This document shows, piece after piece, positions 8,197-18,164 of a DNA stretch of 38,320 nucleotides; the first letter of the stretch is position 1, and every line of letters starts with the position of its first letter. A program made the position numbers and the translations under genes. This DNA is from Alphaproteobacteria bacterium. Lineage in GTDB: Bacteria > Pseudomonadota > Alphaproteobacteria > Rhizobiales > JAKIUO01. The stretch spans positions 1 to 38,320 of the forward strand of contig JAJRQA010000161.1 of NCBI GenBank assembly GCA_024280475.1. Direction: 5' to 3'. The notes under the pieces were generated by a model. It had not been told where the DNA came from, did no database searches, and saw nothing but the letters and a program-made list of their open reading frames with translations.

Positions 8197-9393
8197 ATGA
8201 TGAATATTGACCACCAGATCCATGTGCGAACAAAACTTCCTTCGCACGCCCTGCATGTGGCACCAAGGCGGCGGCTGCAAAAGACGTTTGCTCTAATCGC
8301 CCTGGTTTTGATGTCACATCTCGTACCGATCCAACCATTGATGGCACAAGGCGCCGGTCTGCAATATTCCAGCTATGTCACGCCGTTCCCTGAACGAGGC
8401 ACCTACCGGGTGCTAGTCCTTGGCGATTCAATTGGCGAGGGTCTGTCATTCGGGCTATCCAAGGCTTTTAAAAATGATCGCAGCCTGCAAGTCATCAACC
8501 GGGCAAAATGGGGTACTGGCTTTTCGCGGCGCAGGTATATTGGAAGGGCGCGAGAGTTAGAACCGCTTTTGACATCAATCAAGCCGGATATTGTGCTTAT
8601 CACTGTGGGTGCCAAAGATGCCATTGCTTCAATCCTCGAAGGCAATAAAAAGCACCGCTTTGGCAGTGATCGCTGGAAACAGATCTATAGCCAGCGGCTG
8701 GATGCTATTTTGCGCCGCCTAAAAAAACAAAAAACAGCCGTCTACTGGATTGGTTTGCCGATCATGCGCGATCCGGCTTTCAACGAAAATATGAATACGT
8801 TGAATGAAATGTTCCGCGAAAAAGCCCACCTCAACAATATTAAATTCATCGATACCTGGAATGGCTTTGTTGATCAATATGGTAATTTCAGCCCCTATGG
8901 CCCCGACCTCGATGGCCGCGTGCTACGACTACGCGACAAGGACGGCATCCGTTTCACGGGCACAGGTTATCGCAAGCTAGCCCACTATGTGGAGCGAGAA
9001 ATACGCCGCGATTTGATTGCAGCACGTTCCGAGCGCAATATTCCCCTCGCCGGGGACGCTAGTGAACAACGCGAAATCAATCAAAAGAAAAGCATTGGCA
9101 AGCTGGCTAAAATACCTGGAGCAAACAGCGCAGATCAATCCAATGCCGCCCGTAAAACTGCCTCTCGCACAACCAGCTCGGCTGCAGCTTTTGGCGAGGT
9201 GATTGCCAGTGATCGCGCCAGCGGGCTGACATTGCTATCCTCCATCACCCGCACCAATGATCCTTCCCTTTCAGGGGGGCGGCACACGCTACCCTTGACC
9301 TTGCGCCCCTATTACCGCGTGCTCGTCAAAGGGGAAACGCTGGCCAGTAAACCTGGACGTTCTGATGATTTTACACAAAATAAAATCAACTAA
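8197..9393 (+). CDS. DUF459-family SGNH protein with altered catalytic residues
   Basis: The 398-residue product begins with a basic N-terminus and a signal-anchor-like helix (about 30-50). The SGNH fold follows: block I is VLVLGDSIGEGLS with Ser78; block III reads TVGAKDAI; block V reads DGIRFTGTGYRKLAHYVE. DUF459 proteins are secreted SGNH-type hydrolases that often sit beside lytic transglycosylase genes in Rhizobiales, as here. Two catalytic positions differ from the SGNH pattern: the Asn of GxND is Lys140 and the His of DxxH is Arg252. The C-terminal 130 residues are low-complexity and lack motifs. It is probably cotranscribed with the upstream transglycosylase gene. Family membership is clear; hydrolase activity is doubtful. 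Confidence 0.85.
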   Translation: MMNIDHQIHVRTKLPSHALHVAPRRRLQKTFALIALVLMSHLVPIQPLMAQGAGLQYSSYVTPFPERGTYRVLVLGDSIGEGLSFGLSKAFKNDRSLQVINRAKWGTGFSRRRYIGRARELEPLLTSIKPDIVLITVGAKDAIASILEGNKKHRFGSDRWKQIYSQRLDAILRRLKKQKTAVYWIGLPIMRDPAFNENMNTLNEMFREKAHLNNIKFIDTWNGFVDQYGNFSPYGPDLDGRVLRLRDKDGIRFTGTGYRKLAHYVEREIRRDLIAARSERNIPLAGDASEQREINQKKSIGKLAKIPGANSADQSNAARKTASRTTSSAAAFGEVIASDRASGLTLLSSITRTNDPSLSGGRHTLPLTLRPYYRVLVKGETLASKPGRSDDFTQNKIN

Positions 9394-9554
9394 CGACTGA
9401 ATTTGGGGCATTAGTGCGTCACCTTAAAGCCTCACAAACACTTGTTTAACGCTGTTATACCCATCCACTTGTCGGATTTTTTTTACAAGCTATGCTCCTT
9501 TGATAATATTCATCAAAAGCCAGCCTTTTTATGCTTCTTATAGAGGACTATCGC

Positions 9555-10322
9555 ATGCGTTTTATTCTAGTATCTTTGTCTGTCTTACTTGTGACATTGT
9601 CGAGCGCAAATGCACAATCGTCACCTAAGTTAGCCCCCATCCCCGCCGACAAATGGATTATATCTCAGCTCAATACATTCTACTCGATGCGTGCAAATAC
9701 TCGACTTGAAGACATCAGAAAAAAGATCGAAGTCGGATTTCGTAAAAAAGATCTTGGCGAGAACGGAATTTCCCAACAAGACTATGATATCGAAGATCAA
9801 ATCAATCAAGCGCGCATGCGTGCCAAGACAATCCTTCGCTGGGCAACAAACGACCTGAATGGAGACGGTCGGGTTACTCGAAACGAGTATTCCATAATGT
9901 ATTCAAGAAAGGTACCAATGGTTCTTCGTTTTGGACGCGAACGGGTTGCAACGACGCCCGAGCAGCGCGCCAGGCTCACCGAGAAAAGCGTCAGTAAAGA
10001 AATGCAGGCTGATATCGATGAAGATGGTGCGATTTCATTGCAAGAAGCGATAGCTTTATCAAGGACTACCATCCGCAACAATTATGTATTTTCGCCACGT
10101 TACACAACACTGCGGAGAATTCCCCCCAGCTTTGATAAAAATCAGGATGGCAAAATCACCCTAAGCGAATTCACCGCCGTTTCAGATAGATTATTGAAAC
10201 GCCTTGATACAGATCGCAATGGTCGTTTGGATCGCGAGGAAATAAAATATTATTACCAATTGCGCAAACGTGCCAGCAAAGCGCTGTTACGAGATTACCT
10301 ACCAGGATTACTGCGAAAATAA
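9555..10322 (+). CDS. Secreted EF-hand calcium-binding protein
   Basis: The 255-residue protein has a signal peptide (MRFILVSLSVLLVTLSSANAQ) and four EF-hand-like loops: DLNGDGRVTRNE at 100, DIDEDGAISLQE at 153, DKNQDGKITLSE at 194 and DTDRNGRLDREE at 218. All four keep the acidic 1, 3, 5 and 12 positions well enough to bind Ca2+. No catalytic domain is visible, so it is probably a periplasmic or exported calcium sensor or buffer. I chose the ATG at 9555 because AGAGGA lies about 7 nt upstream; the frame extends to an ATG at 9531 without such a site. A plausible promoter (TTGTCG, 16 bp, TATGCT) is at 9473-9500. The gene converges on gltD. Confidence 0.85.
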   Translation: MRFILVSLSVLLVTLSSANAQSSPKLAPIPADKWIISQLNTFYSMRANTRLEDIRKKIEVGFRKKDLGENGISQQDYDIEDQINQARMRAKTILRWATNDLNGDGRVTRNEYSIMYSRKVPMVLRFGRERVATTPEQRARLTEKSVSKEMQADIDEDGAISLQEAIALSRTTIRNNYVFSPRYTTLRRIPPSFDKNQDGKITLSEFTAVSDRLLKRLDTDRNGRLDREEIKYYYQLRKRASKALLRDYLPGLLRK

Positions 10323-10443
10323 GTGACAACGAACAGCAGCAATAGGCGTTGAGAACAATGATAATAATCGCCGCGCCGAACACGCCGCCATCCCCATCTT
10401 GATCTTTTTGGGTGTATTCTCAACCATCGCTATTATTCGCCGC

Positions 10444-11862
10444 TTATCTCGGCAATAGTGTTTTACCCATCAGATATTTGTCGATGGCATGAGCGGCTTG
10501 GCGACCTTCACGGATGGCCCAGACCACCAGTGATTGCCCACGGCGCATGTCACCAGCGGCGTAAACGCCCTCAACTGATGTCGCATAATCAATTTCATTG
10601 GCGCTGACATTGCCGCGCTGATCTTTCTCAAGTCCAAGCTCCTCAATCATGCCCTCATGAACCGGGTGCACGAACCCCATCGCCAATAAAACAAGATCAG
10701 CTTTCAGTTCAAATTCGCTACCTTCAACGGGTTGAAATTTATCATCGACCCGCACACAACTGATCGAGGTCACACGTCCCTCTTCACCATTGATTTTAGT
10801 GGTCATCACGGAAAAGTCGCGGGTCACACCTTCTTGTTGCGATGAAGACGTGCGCAAACGGTTTGGCCAATCTGGCCAGGTCAGTCCCTTGTTGGGATGC
10901 TCTGGCGGCTTGGGCATAATTTCCAGCTGGGTGACCTTGGCGGCTTTTTGGCGGATCGAGGTGCCGATGCAATCGGAACCGGTATCGCCGCCGCCGATCA
11001 CCAATACGTGCTTGCCGGTCGCCAGAATAGGATCGACAGGACCGATTGGCTCATCACCATTGCGGCGGTTCTGCTGGGTCAGGAATTCCATGGCATAGTG
11101 AGCCCCGTCAAGCTCGCGCCCCTCAACGGGAAGATCACGCGGCAACTCCGATCCACCCGTTAGCAACACCGCATCATGATCGGCTTGCAAATCGGCCAGT
11201 TTCACATCGACCCCAATATGGGATCCGTAATGGAAGATCACGCCTTCAGCGCTCATTTGATCGGCGCGCCGATCAACAATGTGCTTGTCGAGTTTAAAAT
11301 CGGGGATGCCATAGCGCATCAACCCACCAGGCTTTTTGTTTTTTTCATAAAGATGTACCTCATGGCCGGTGCGCGCTAATTGTTGCGCCGCCGCCAGACC
11401 AGCGGGCCCAGCGCCAATAATCGCTACTTTCTTGCCACTCTTGTTTGGCGCAATCTGTGGTTTGATCCAGCCGTTGGCAAAGCCTTTATCAACAATCGCA
11501 CATTCGATGGTGCGGATGGTCACCGGGCTGTCATCAATATTGAGCGTGCAGCTTTCTTCACAAGGAGCTGGGCAGATACGGCCAGTAAATTCTGGGAAAT
11601 TATTGGTGGAATGCAGGTTGATGCACGCCTCTTCCCAGTCATTTTGGTAGACCAGATCGTTCCAATCGGGGATCTGATTATCGACGGGGCAACCTGTATG
11701 GCAGAACGGAATACCGCAATCCATACAACGCGATGCCTGCTTGATCGTATCGCTCTCGCCAAGATCTTGCAAAAACTCACTATAATGACCGATACGCTCC
11801 TCAATCGGCGCATAAGAGCGCTCAAGACGCTCAACTTCCAGAAATCCGGTTGGCTTTCCCAT
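10444..11862 (-). CDS. gltD: Glutamate synthase (NADPH) small subunit
   Basis: GltD takes electrons from NADPH through FAD and passes them to GltB for glutamate formation from glutamine and 2-oxoglutarate in ammonia assimilation. The 472-residue protein shows the N-terminal [4Fe-4S] cysteines (Cys46, 49, 54, 58 in [15 protein letters not shown] and Cys97, 101, 105 in [11 protein letters not shown]), an FAD GxGxxG motif ([14 protein letters not shown], about 146-159) and an NADPH-binding motif ([13 protein letters not shown], about 286-298). Length is normal for the family. The start lies 2 bp after the gltB stop, so gltB-gltD is an operon with probable translational coupling. Identity is secure. 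Confidence 0.97.
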   Translation of the reverse strand: MGKPTGFLEVERLERSYAPIEERIGHYSEFLQDLGESDTIKQASRCMDCGIPFCHTGCPVDNQIPDWNDLVYQNDWEEACINLHSTNNFPEFTGRICPAPCEESCTLNIDDSPVTIRTIECAIVDKGFANGWIKPQIAPNKSGKKVAIIGAGPAGLAAAQQLARTGHEVHLYEKNKKPGGLMRYGIPDFKLDKHIVDRRADQMSAEGVIFHYGSHIGVDVKLADLQADHDAVLLTGGSELPRDLPVEGRELDGAHYAMEFLTQQNRRNGDEPIGPVDPILATGKHVLVIGGGDTGSDCIGTSIRQKAAKVTQLEIMPKPPEHPNKGLTWPDWPNRLRTSSSQQEGVTRDFSVMTTKINGEEGRVTSISCVRVDDKFQPVEGSEFELKADLVLLAMGFVHPVHEGMIEELGLEKDQRGNVSANEIDYATSVEGVYAAGDMRRGQSLVVWAIREGRQAAHAIDKYLMGKTLLPR

Positions 11863-11864
11863 GA

Positions 11865-14800
11865 TTATGCTCCCTCCGGCGCATCGGCGCGGTCCACTTT
11901 ATTGCTCTTTTTCTTGGCCATCTCATCCAATGCGTGCGCATATTCAACCGGCATCACCTTGACGAATTTGGACATATAGTCTGCCCAATTATCGAGAATA
12001 TTTTTGGCATGCTTTGAGCCCGTATAGCGGTGATGGTTTTTGATCATCTGATATAAGCGTTCTGCGTCTTGCGAACGCATATCGCTCATCAGGTCTGCTA
12101 GCTCTACTTCCACGGAGCGAGCCGAACCATTGTCAAGTTCTGCCATCACATCACTGGTGGCTTCAATCGGATCAAGTCGCGCCTGAGCCATATTGCAGCG
12201 GCTTTCGAAATCACCTTTTTCATCCAGCACATAGGCGATGCCCCCAGACATACCGGCAGCAAAGTTGCGGCCCGTTTCACCCAGTACCACAACGCAGCCA
12301 CCCGTCATATATTCGCAGCCGTGGTCCCCAGTGCCCTCGACAACGGCAAAGGCGCCGGAGTTGCGAACGGCAAAACGTTCACCCGCAACACCCTGGAAGT
12401 AGCATTCGCCAGAGATAGCCCCATACAAAACCGTATTGCCGACGATGATGCTGTTTTCTGGCACAATCGCGCTATCAATTGGCGGGCGCACAATGAGCTT
12501 GCCACCAGACAATCCCTTACCGACATAATCATTGGCTTCTCCCACCAGATCAAGCGTCGTGCCCTTGGCGGCCCAGGCACCAAAGCTCTGCCCTGCAGTG
12601 CCTTTGAGGCTGACATGGATACTGTCATCGCGCAGACCGGCGTGGCCATGACGCTTGGCGACTTCCCCGCCTAGCATGGCACCCGTCGTGCGATCAGTAT
12701 TGTTGATGGCAACCTCGATTTTGACGGGTTCGCCTCCATCAAGCACTGATTTCGAGCGCTTGATTAGCTCACGATCTAGCACATTGTCGAGACCATGATC
12801 CTGGTTTTCGACATGGTAGAAGGCGATATCTTCTACCACATCTGGTTTTGTAAACAGACGCGAGAAATCAAGCCCGTTAGCTTTCCAGTGATCAATGGCG
12901 CGGCTTTTCTCAAGATAATCGATCTGACCGATCAGCTCATCGAGCTTGCGCACGCCCATCTGCGCCATCAATTGTCTGGTCTCTTCGGCGACAAAGAAGA
13001 AATAATTGACGACATGGTCGGGCGTCCCCGTGAAGCGCTTGCGCAGCTCGGGGTTTTGTGTAGCGACGCCCACCGGACAGGTATTGAGATGGCATTTACG
13101 CATCATGATACAGCCAGAGGCAATCAATGGAGCGGTGGCAAAGCCGAATTCATCAGCGCCAAGCAGAGCCCCCATGATGACGTCGCGGCCTGTGCGCATG
13201 CCGCCATCCACCTGCACGGCAACCCGGCCACGCAGATTATTAAGCACCAGTGTTTGATGAGTTTCTGCAAGGCCGATTTCCCAGGGACCACCTGCATGCT
13301 TGATCGAGGTCAAAGGCGATGCCCCGGTGCCACCATCAAAACCGGCGATAGTGATATGATCAGCTTTGGCTTTGACAACGCCTGCGGCCACTGTGCCAAC
13401 ACCTACCTCACTGCCAAGTTTGACAGAAATATCAGCATCTGGATTGGTATTCTTTAGATCGTAGATCAGCTGTGCCAGATCTTCGATGGAATAAATATCA
13501 TGATGGGGTGGCGGCGAAATAAGACCCACACCCGGCGTTGAATAGCGCACCTTGGCAATCACTTCATTGACCTTGTGGCCGGGCAGCTGTCCACCCTCGC
13601 CCGGCTTGGCACCTTGAATGATTTTAATCTGGATCATGTCGGCATTGACGAGATATTCGGTGGTCACACCAAAGCGCCCCGAGGCGACCTGCTTGATTGC
13701 CGAACGCATGCTGTCGCCGTTTTCCATGGGCACAAAGCGATCAGGCTCTTCGCCCCCCTCACCTGTGTTGGACTTGGCCTGCAAGCGGTTCATGGCAATC
13801 GCCAGATTGGTATGGGCTTCACGCGAGATCGATCCAAACGACATGGCCCCTGTGGCAAAGCGCTTGACCAGCTCGCTAGCTGGCTCAACCTCATCCAGCG
13901 GCACTACTTTGCGGCCAATTTCCTCAGCCGTTTTAATCACCATGAGCCCGCGAAAAGTCATGAGATTTTCGTTTTGATTATTGATGGCACTGGCAAAGGC
14001 ATCATATTTAGCCTGCGCACCCTCGCTACCTTTTTCCGAACGCACGGCATGTTGAAGATCGCCAATGGTTTGCGGCGTCCAGCTGTGTCGTTCACCGCGC
14101 AGGCGGTAAGCATATTCGCCGCCCACATCCAGCATGTTGCGATAGATCGGTGCATCGGAAAATGCCAACCGATGACGCTCCGTTGTCTCTTTGGCGATCT
14201 CATCAAGGCCAACCCCTTCGATCTGCGAATGTGTGCCAGTGAAATAGGTTTTGATAAAATCATTTTTGAGGCCAATGGCGTCAAAAATCTGTGCACCGCA
14301 ATAGGACTGATAGGTGGAAATGCCCATTTTCGACATCACCTTGAGCATGCCCTTATTGACCGCTTTGATATATTTCTTGAAGGCTGCGACATGGGGTATG
14401 TCCGTGTCCAGACCCGGCAGCATGTCTTTAATCGTGGCAAAAGCCAGATAAGGATTGATAGCTTCGGCTCCATAGCCAGCCAGGGTACAAAACTGATGCA
14501 CTTCATGGGCCTCACCGGTTTCAACCACTAGTCCCACCGAGGTCCGCAAACCTGCACGGATCAAATGATGATGCACGGCGGAGGTCGCCAGCAGCGAAGG
14601 AATGGGGATATTCTCGGCACTGGCGGCGCGATCAGACAGTATAATGATATTGTAACCATCGCGTACTTCGCGTTCGGCGTCTGCACATAGTCTATCGATA
14701 GCCGCTTTCATGCCATCACGACCCTCGCTTGCGGGCCAGGTAATATCTTGCGTAATTGTCTTGAAATCATTGTCGGGAATATCACCGATTTCGCGAATTT

Positions 14801-16574
14801 TACGCAGCTCGCTATTCAGCAAAATAGGTTGAGGCACCTCAAGGCGTTTTTGCCCTGACGACGTTTCCAGATCGAGCAGGTTGGGGCGCGGCCCAATGAA
14901 CGAAACCAGTGACATCACCAGCTCTTCACGAATGGGATCAATCGGTGGATTGGTCACCTGCGCAAAATTTTGCTTGAAATAGGTATGCATGAGCTTTGGG
15001 CGTACCGACAAGGACGATAGCGGCGTATCAGTGCCCATAGAGCCCACCGGGTCCATTCCCGACATGACCATGGGTTCAATATAATATTTGGCGCTTTCTT
15101 GTGTGTAGCCAAAGGTCTGCTGCAGATCGAGCAGCCGCTCTTCCACGATCGACTCTGGACCTTCCTCGGCAACCGGCAGATCGGCCAGGCGGATTTGCCC
15201 AGCTTCCAGCCATTCTTGATAGGGGTGTGAAGCCGCAAGTTCGTCTTTGACTTCATCATCGGAAATGATGCGGCCTTTCTCAAGATCGACCAGCAGCATT
15301 TTACCCGGCTGCAAGCGCCATTTTTGAATGATGGTCTCTTCAGGTGCTGGCAGCACACCCATTTCAGAGGCCAGCATGATCATGTCATCGCTGGTCACAT
15401 AATAACGCGCCGGGCGCAGGCCATTGCGATCAAGCGTCGCGCCGATCATCTTGCCATCTGTAAAGGTCACAGCGGCCGGACCATCCCAAGGCTCCATCAA
15501 AGCGGCGTGATATTCATAAAAAGCGCGGCGCTTGGCATCCATGGATGGATTGCCGGCCCAAGCCTCTGGGATCAGCATCATCATGGCGTGAGGCAAGGAA
15601 TAGCCCGAGCACACCAGCAGCTCCAGCGCATTGTCAAAGCAAGCCGTGTCAGACTGACCCTCTGGAATAAGCGGCCACAAACCATCGAGATCTTCGCCAA
15701 TGACCTTGGAATGAGCTGTGCTTTGACGCGCTGCCATCCAGTTGACATTACCGCGAATAGTATTGATCTCACCATTATGGGAAATCATGCGAAAGGGATG
15801 CGCCAATTTCCAGGACGGGAACGTGTTGGTGGAGAACCGTTGATGCACCATCGCCATCGCCGACTTCATGCGAGGATCATTCAAGTCCAGATAATATGCA
15901 GCGAGCTGATACGACAGCAACATGCCCTTGTAAAGCAAGGTTTGCGATGAAAACGAGACAATGTAAAAGTCTTCATGACCAGCTGGATGCTCATCAATCA
16001 CCTGCAGGGCAATCTTGCGCCGTAGCAGGAACGTTTTGAGCTCGAATGGCTGGCCAGCTTCACACGCATCGCCGCGACCAATAAAAGCCTGCAAATGAAA
16101 AGGCTCGGTCGGCAATACGGAATAGCCAAGGTCGCTATTATCAACAGGTACTTCGCGCCAGCCCAGAAACTCCAGGCCAGATGCAGTCGTCTCTTTTTCG
16201 ATGAGATCGAGATAGGCCTGATGAGCGCCTTTGTCTAATGGCATAAACAGCTGCATGACCGCATAGTCACCAACGTCCGGGAGAAAGAAATCGAACCCGC
16301 GGCTAACACCCTGGAAAAACTCGTGCGGCATCTGGATCAAAATCCCGCATCCATCTCCCGCCTTGGGATCAGCACCAACAGCACCGCGATGCTCCAGGTT
16401 TTTGAGAATCGACAAGCCTTTTTGTACAATATCATGGCTTTTATTGTTTTTCATATGAGCCACAAAACCCAATCCACAAGCATCATGCTCGAAGGCTGGA
16501 TCATAGAGACCTTGTGGACCGCGCGGACCGCGATGGGTCCCGGCGTCTTTTTTTGTATCGTTGCGACAGACCAT
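11865..16574 (-). CDS. gltB: Glutamate synthase (NADPH) large subunit
   Basis: This is the large catalytic subunit of glutamate synthase, 1569 residues from the ATG at 16574. A class II glutaminase domain starts with EHDACGLGF, whose Cys33 would become the N-terminal nucleophile after removal of a 32-residue propeptide. It is followed by the central domain, the FMN-binding synthase domain ([19 protein letters not shown] region), the [3Fe-4S] cysteines Cys1155, Cys1161 and Cys1166 ([15 protein letters not shown]), and the C-terminal GXGXG beta-helix domain. The frame stays open to 16778, but those 68 residues lack family similarity, and the propeptide length fits the 16574 start. The ribosome site is weak (AAAGG about 13 nt upstream). 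gltB is first in the gltBD operon. Confidence 0.97.
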   Translation of the reverse strand: MVCRNDTKKDAGTHRGPRGPQGLYDPAFEHDACGLGFVAHMKNNKSHDIVQKGLSILKNLEHRGAVGADPKAGDGCGILIQMPHEFFQGVSRGFDFFLPDVGDYAVMQLFMPLDKGAHQAYLDLIEKETTASGLEFLGWREVPVDNSDLGYSVLPTEPFHLQAFIGRGDACEAGQPFELKTFLLRRKIALQVIDEHPAGHEDFYIVSFSSQTLLYKGMLLSYQLAAYYLDLNDPRMKSAMAMVHQRFSTNTFPSWKLAHPFRMISHNGEINTIRGNVNWMAARQSTAHSKVIGEDLDGLWPLIPEGQSDTACFDNALELLVCSGYSLPHAMMMLIPEAWAGNPSMDAKRRAFYEYHAALMEPWDGPAAVTFTDGKMIGATLDRNGLRPARYYVTSDDMIMLASEMGVLPAPEETIIQKWRLQPGKMLLVDLEKGRIISDDEVKDELAASHPYQEWLEAGQIRLADLPVAEEGPESIVEERLLDLQQTFGYTQESAKYYIEPMVMSGMDPVGSMGTDTPLSSLSVRPKLMHTYFKQNFAQVTNPPIDPIREELVMSLVSFIGPRPNLLDLETSSGQKRLEVPQPILLNSELRKIREIGDIPDNDFKTITQDITWPASEGRDGMKAAIDRLCADAEREVRDGYNIIILSDRAASAENIPIPSLLATSAVHHHLIRAGLRTSVGLVVETGEAHEVHQFCTLAGYGAEAINPYLAFATIKDMLPGLDTDIPHVAAFKKYIKAVNKGMLKVMSKMGISTYQSYCGAQIFDAIGLKNDFIKTYFTGTHSQIEGVGLDEIAKETTERHRLAFSDAPIYRNMLDVGGEYAYRLRGERHSWTPQTIGDLQHAVRSEKGSEGAQAKYDAFASAINNQNENLMTFRGLMVIKTAEEIGRKVVPLDEVEPASELVKRFATGAMSFGSISREAHTNLAIAMNRLQAKSNTGEGGEEPDRFVPMENGDSMRSAIKQVASGRFGVTTEYLVNADMIQIKIIQGAKPGEGGQLPGHKVNEVIAKVRYSTPGVGLISPPPHHDIYSIEDLAQLIYDLKNTNPDADISVKLGSEVGVGTVAAGVVKAKADHITIAGFDGGTGASPLTSIKHAGGPWEIGLAETHQTLVLNNLRGRVAVQVDGGMRTGRDVIMGALLGADEFGFATAPLIASGCIMMRKCHLNTCPVGVATQNPELRKRFTGTPDHVVNYFFFVAEETRQLMAQMGVRKLDELIGQIDYLEKSRAIDHWKANGLDFSRLFTKPDVVEDIAFYHVENQDHGLDNVLDRELIKRSKSVLDGGEPVKIEVAINNTDRTTGAMLGGEVAKRHGHAGLRDDSIHVSLKGTAGQSFGAWAAKGTTLDLVGEANDYVGKGLSGGKLIVRPPIDSAIVPENSIIVGNTVLYGAISGECYFQGVAGERFAVRNSGAFAVVEGTGDHGCEYMTGGCVVVLGETGRNFAAGMSGGIAYVLDEKGDFESRCNMAQARLDPIEATSDVMAELDNGSARSVEVELADLMSDMRSQDAERLYQMIKNHHRYTGSKHAKNILDNWADYMSKFVKVMPVEYAHALDEMAKKKSNKVDRADAPEGA

Positions 16575-16845
16575 GATCGTTAAAAACCTTTCAGGGCTTT
16601 TCTCGTCTAAGTCCTCATTCTCACCAGAGAGAGCAAAGGACGTTATCTTTGGTATCCAGCTTTGCTCATCCCTGATGCTCATTACGATGAGCTGGGATAT
16701 TTGGAGCATGGACTTGTCATGGCGCGCGTTCGATGCACCATGAAACAAACCACATTTTTGCGGCACTTGTGTCCGCATTGCAGAGCCATTTTTATAAAAT
16801 GACAGTAAAGCTGACCTATTTGTAGCACCTCATTGCCACAAATAA

Positions 16846-16881
16846 GCGTTTTTGGCAAGAGATAACAGACCCCAAAAGCGC
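16846..16881 (-). promoter_or_regulatory. Candidate leader hairpin upstream of gltB
   Basis: Arms 16846-16855 and 16872-16881 form a 10-bp stem (one G-T pair) with a 16-nt loop, about 270-305 nt upstream of the gltB start. No T-run follows on either strand, so it is not an obvious intrinsic terminator. It may be a leader structure or operator. The rest of 16575-17048 holds no gene I can support. Confidence 0.3.
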
Positions 16882-17047
16882 CGCCGCGCTCTGCGCCTCC
16901 CCCCAAATAGCTGATTGGCGGGACAAATATTCCTCTTCATATCGTGTTGAGGCAAGATAGTGCATCGCGAATATATTCCCCATAATCTGGCAGGATTGAG
17001 CCGCGAATGACAAAAGGTTGCACAAAGCCTAACTTTGGCCATATGCT

Positions 17048-17077
17048 GCGAACAACATCAATAAAAGACCCTATAAT
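17048..17077 (+). promoter_or_regulatory. Probable promoter of the DUF2282-like gene
   Basis: A perfect TATAAT lies at 17072-17077. The -35 region (about 17048-17054, GCGAACA) is a poor match to TTGACA. A start point near 17084 would leave only a few bases before the ATG at 17090, which supports the downstream TTG at 17123 as the real start codon. Confidence 0.5.
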
Positions 17078-17122
17078 GCTCGCATAAACATGCAAGCCAC
17101 TTTGAACTCAAGGAGAGCTACA

Positions 17123-17422
17123 TTGACCAATTATCTCGCAAAACACCCAACGTTTGTCGCATTCACGAGCGCCATAGCACTTGGCTTTGCCGCTTTTGTT
17201 CTGCCAACCGGTGCGAGCGCCGCTGATCTCGAAAAATGCTACGGCATCGCAAAAGCTGGTCAAGATGATGGAAGCAAAGAAATCAACATTCCAGGCATGT
17301 CCACCGTCGATTTCCAGGGTGGGGCCTATAAATATGTGACCAAGGGAACCTGCGTAGAAATATCCACGCCATTTGGCGCGGGCAGCCTGAAACCTTTGGA
17401 AAACCGTCCGCCGAAAAGCTAA
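17123..17422 (+). CDS. DUF2282 (bufferin-precursor-like) protein lacking the two central cysteines
   Basis: The 99-residue exported protein has a signal peptide (about 1-34, ending GASAA) and then LEKCYGIAKAGQ, the hallmark of DUF2282/BufA1 proteins, plus the C-terminal YKYVTKGTCVEI segment. In the family I recall NDCA and HSCAG between these; here the positions read DDGS and INIPG, so only Cys39 and Cys77 remain. DUF2282 proteins are precursors of bufferins, copper-binding RiPPs whose cysteines are modified by a DUF692 enzyme and a DUF2063 partner; neither gene is in this window. I chose TTG at 17123 because AAGGAG lies 7 nt upstream and the ATG at 17090 has no ribosome site. Family call firm, function unknown. 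Confidence 0.8.
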   Translation: MTNYLAKHPTFVAFTSAIALGFAAFVLPTGASAADLEKCYGIAKAGQDDGSKEINIPGMSTVDFQGGAYKYVTKGTCVEISTPFGAGSLKPLENRPPKS

Positions 17423-17460
17423 GCTGGCTTCAGGGAGACCGGTCTGTTTTTTTGTTTGCC

Positions 17461-17691
17461 AGAACCACGCTTGAACCAACAACAGGTTCTCCACAAGGAG
17501 TAAGGTCCAAACTCGACGCTCGGCCGGATATCTGGTATCATAAGAAACCACCGACTGGATACCAGTCGGCGGGATGAGCTGTAAGGCTCTTGGTCGGTAT
17601 TGATCCTTGAATAAGGAGCAGTACCGACTTTCATTTGAGCGCCACGTTTCAATATTGGCTTAGCCTGGAGGTTCGCGCCGCAAAAACCTCC
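17461..17691. ncRNA. Hairpin-rich intergenic region, candidate structured RNA
   Basis: The 394-bp gap between the DUF2282 and DUF2853 genes contains six successive inverted repeats. They are 17461-17466/17485-17490; 17489-17492/17497-17500 (ACAA loop); 17551-17558/17562-17569, which competes with 17532-17539/17558-17565; 17576-17579/17586-17589; 17593-17599/17622-17628 with an inner 5-bp stem 17604-17608/17613-17617 and a GAAT loop; and 17667-17673/17685-17691. Strand, ends and function are unknown. It does not match tmRNA, RNase P or SRP RNA signatures that I know. A T-run at about 17445-17451 could end the upstream transcript. Confidence 0.4.
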
Positions 17692-17816
17692 GCAAAAATA
17701 AACCTTTTACACCATTTGAACGTGACAATCAGTCCACTTATTGATTAATGTACGATTTTAGTGAATTGAGTTGCACACCATAACACTTTAAAATTTTAAA
17801 TGCGGAGATCCAATCA

Positions 17817-18149
17817 ATGACTGACTATGTAGATGACGTGAAAAAATACGCTAAAAAATTGGACGAAGAAGCCGTTGCTGGAATCGTAAAACATTGTGGC
17901 ATAGCCCTTCGCTCCAAAGATGCTTCCCTGGTATCTTGTTCACAAAAGCCTGAACTTGATCGTGTGCGTGACAGCTTTTGCAAGAAGAAACTTGCACTAA
18001 GCGATGCAGATGACAAAATCGATGGCGCCATCAAGGATGTCTGCGAAAAAATGGGCCGCAGCAACCCCAACAAGTCGCGCGTCACATTTTATTATCTGCT
18101 TGCAGAAAATTATGGCAAGCTGGGTCTCTTTTCCAACAAAGGCTCTTGA
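17817..18149 (+). CDS. DUF2853 family protein
   Basis: The 110-residue cytoplasmic protein begins MTDYVDDVKKYA and contains EAVAGIVKHCGIALRSKDASLVSCS and VTFYYLLAENYGKLG, which match the DUF2853 family over its whole length. DUF2853 proteins are small helical proteins of unknown function, common in alphaproteobacteria; I know of no established biochemical role. There is no signal peptide or membrane segment. GGAG lies about 10 nt before the ATG. The S9 peptidase gene starts 15 bp downstream on the same strand, so cotranscription is likely. Confidence 0.9.
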   Translation: MTDYVDDVKKYAKKLDEEAVAGIVKHCGIALRSKDASLVSCSQKPELDRVRDSFCKKKLALSDADDKIDGAIKDVCEKMGRSNPNKSRVTFYYLLAENYGKLGLFSNKGS

Positions 18150-18164
18150 TCGCCCCGCACCGTT

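Noticed and set aside
16760..16800. Sigma-54 promoter for gltB (TGGC...TGC pattern on the minus strand)
   Set aside because: The spacing between the GG and GC elements is one base too short and the flanking consensus is poor.
17108..17652. Minus-strand open frames across the hairpin-rich gap and the DUF2282 gene
   Set aside because: They lack ribosome sites and family similarity, run antisense to a recognisable gene, and are best explained by the inverted repeats.
17461..17691. tmRNA, RNase P RNA, SRP RNA or 6S RNA for the hairpin-rich region
   Set aside because: I find none of their conserved sequences (tag reading frame ending in Ala-Ala-stop, the GAGGAAAGTCC box, the SRP tetraloop region, or one long closed helix).
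17123..18149. A complete bufferin operon (precursor plus DUF692 and DUF2063 maturation genes)
   Set aside because: Only the precursor-like gene is present. The following genes are DUF2853 and an S9 peptidase, and no DUF692 or DUF2063 sequence was seen anywhere in the window.
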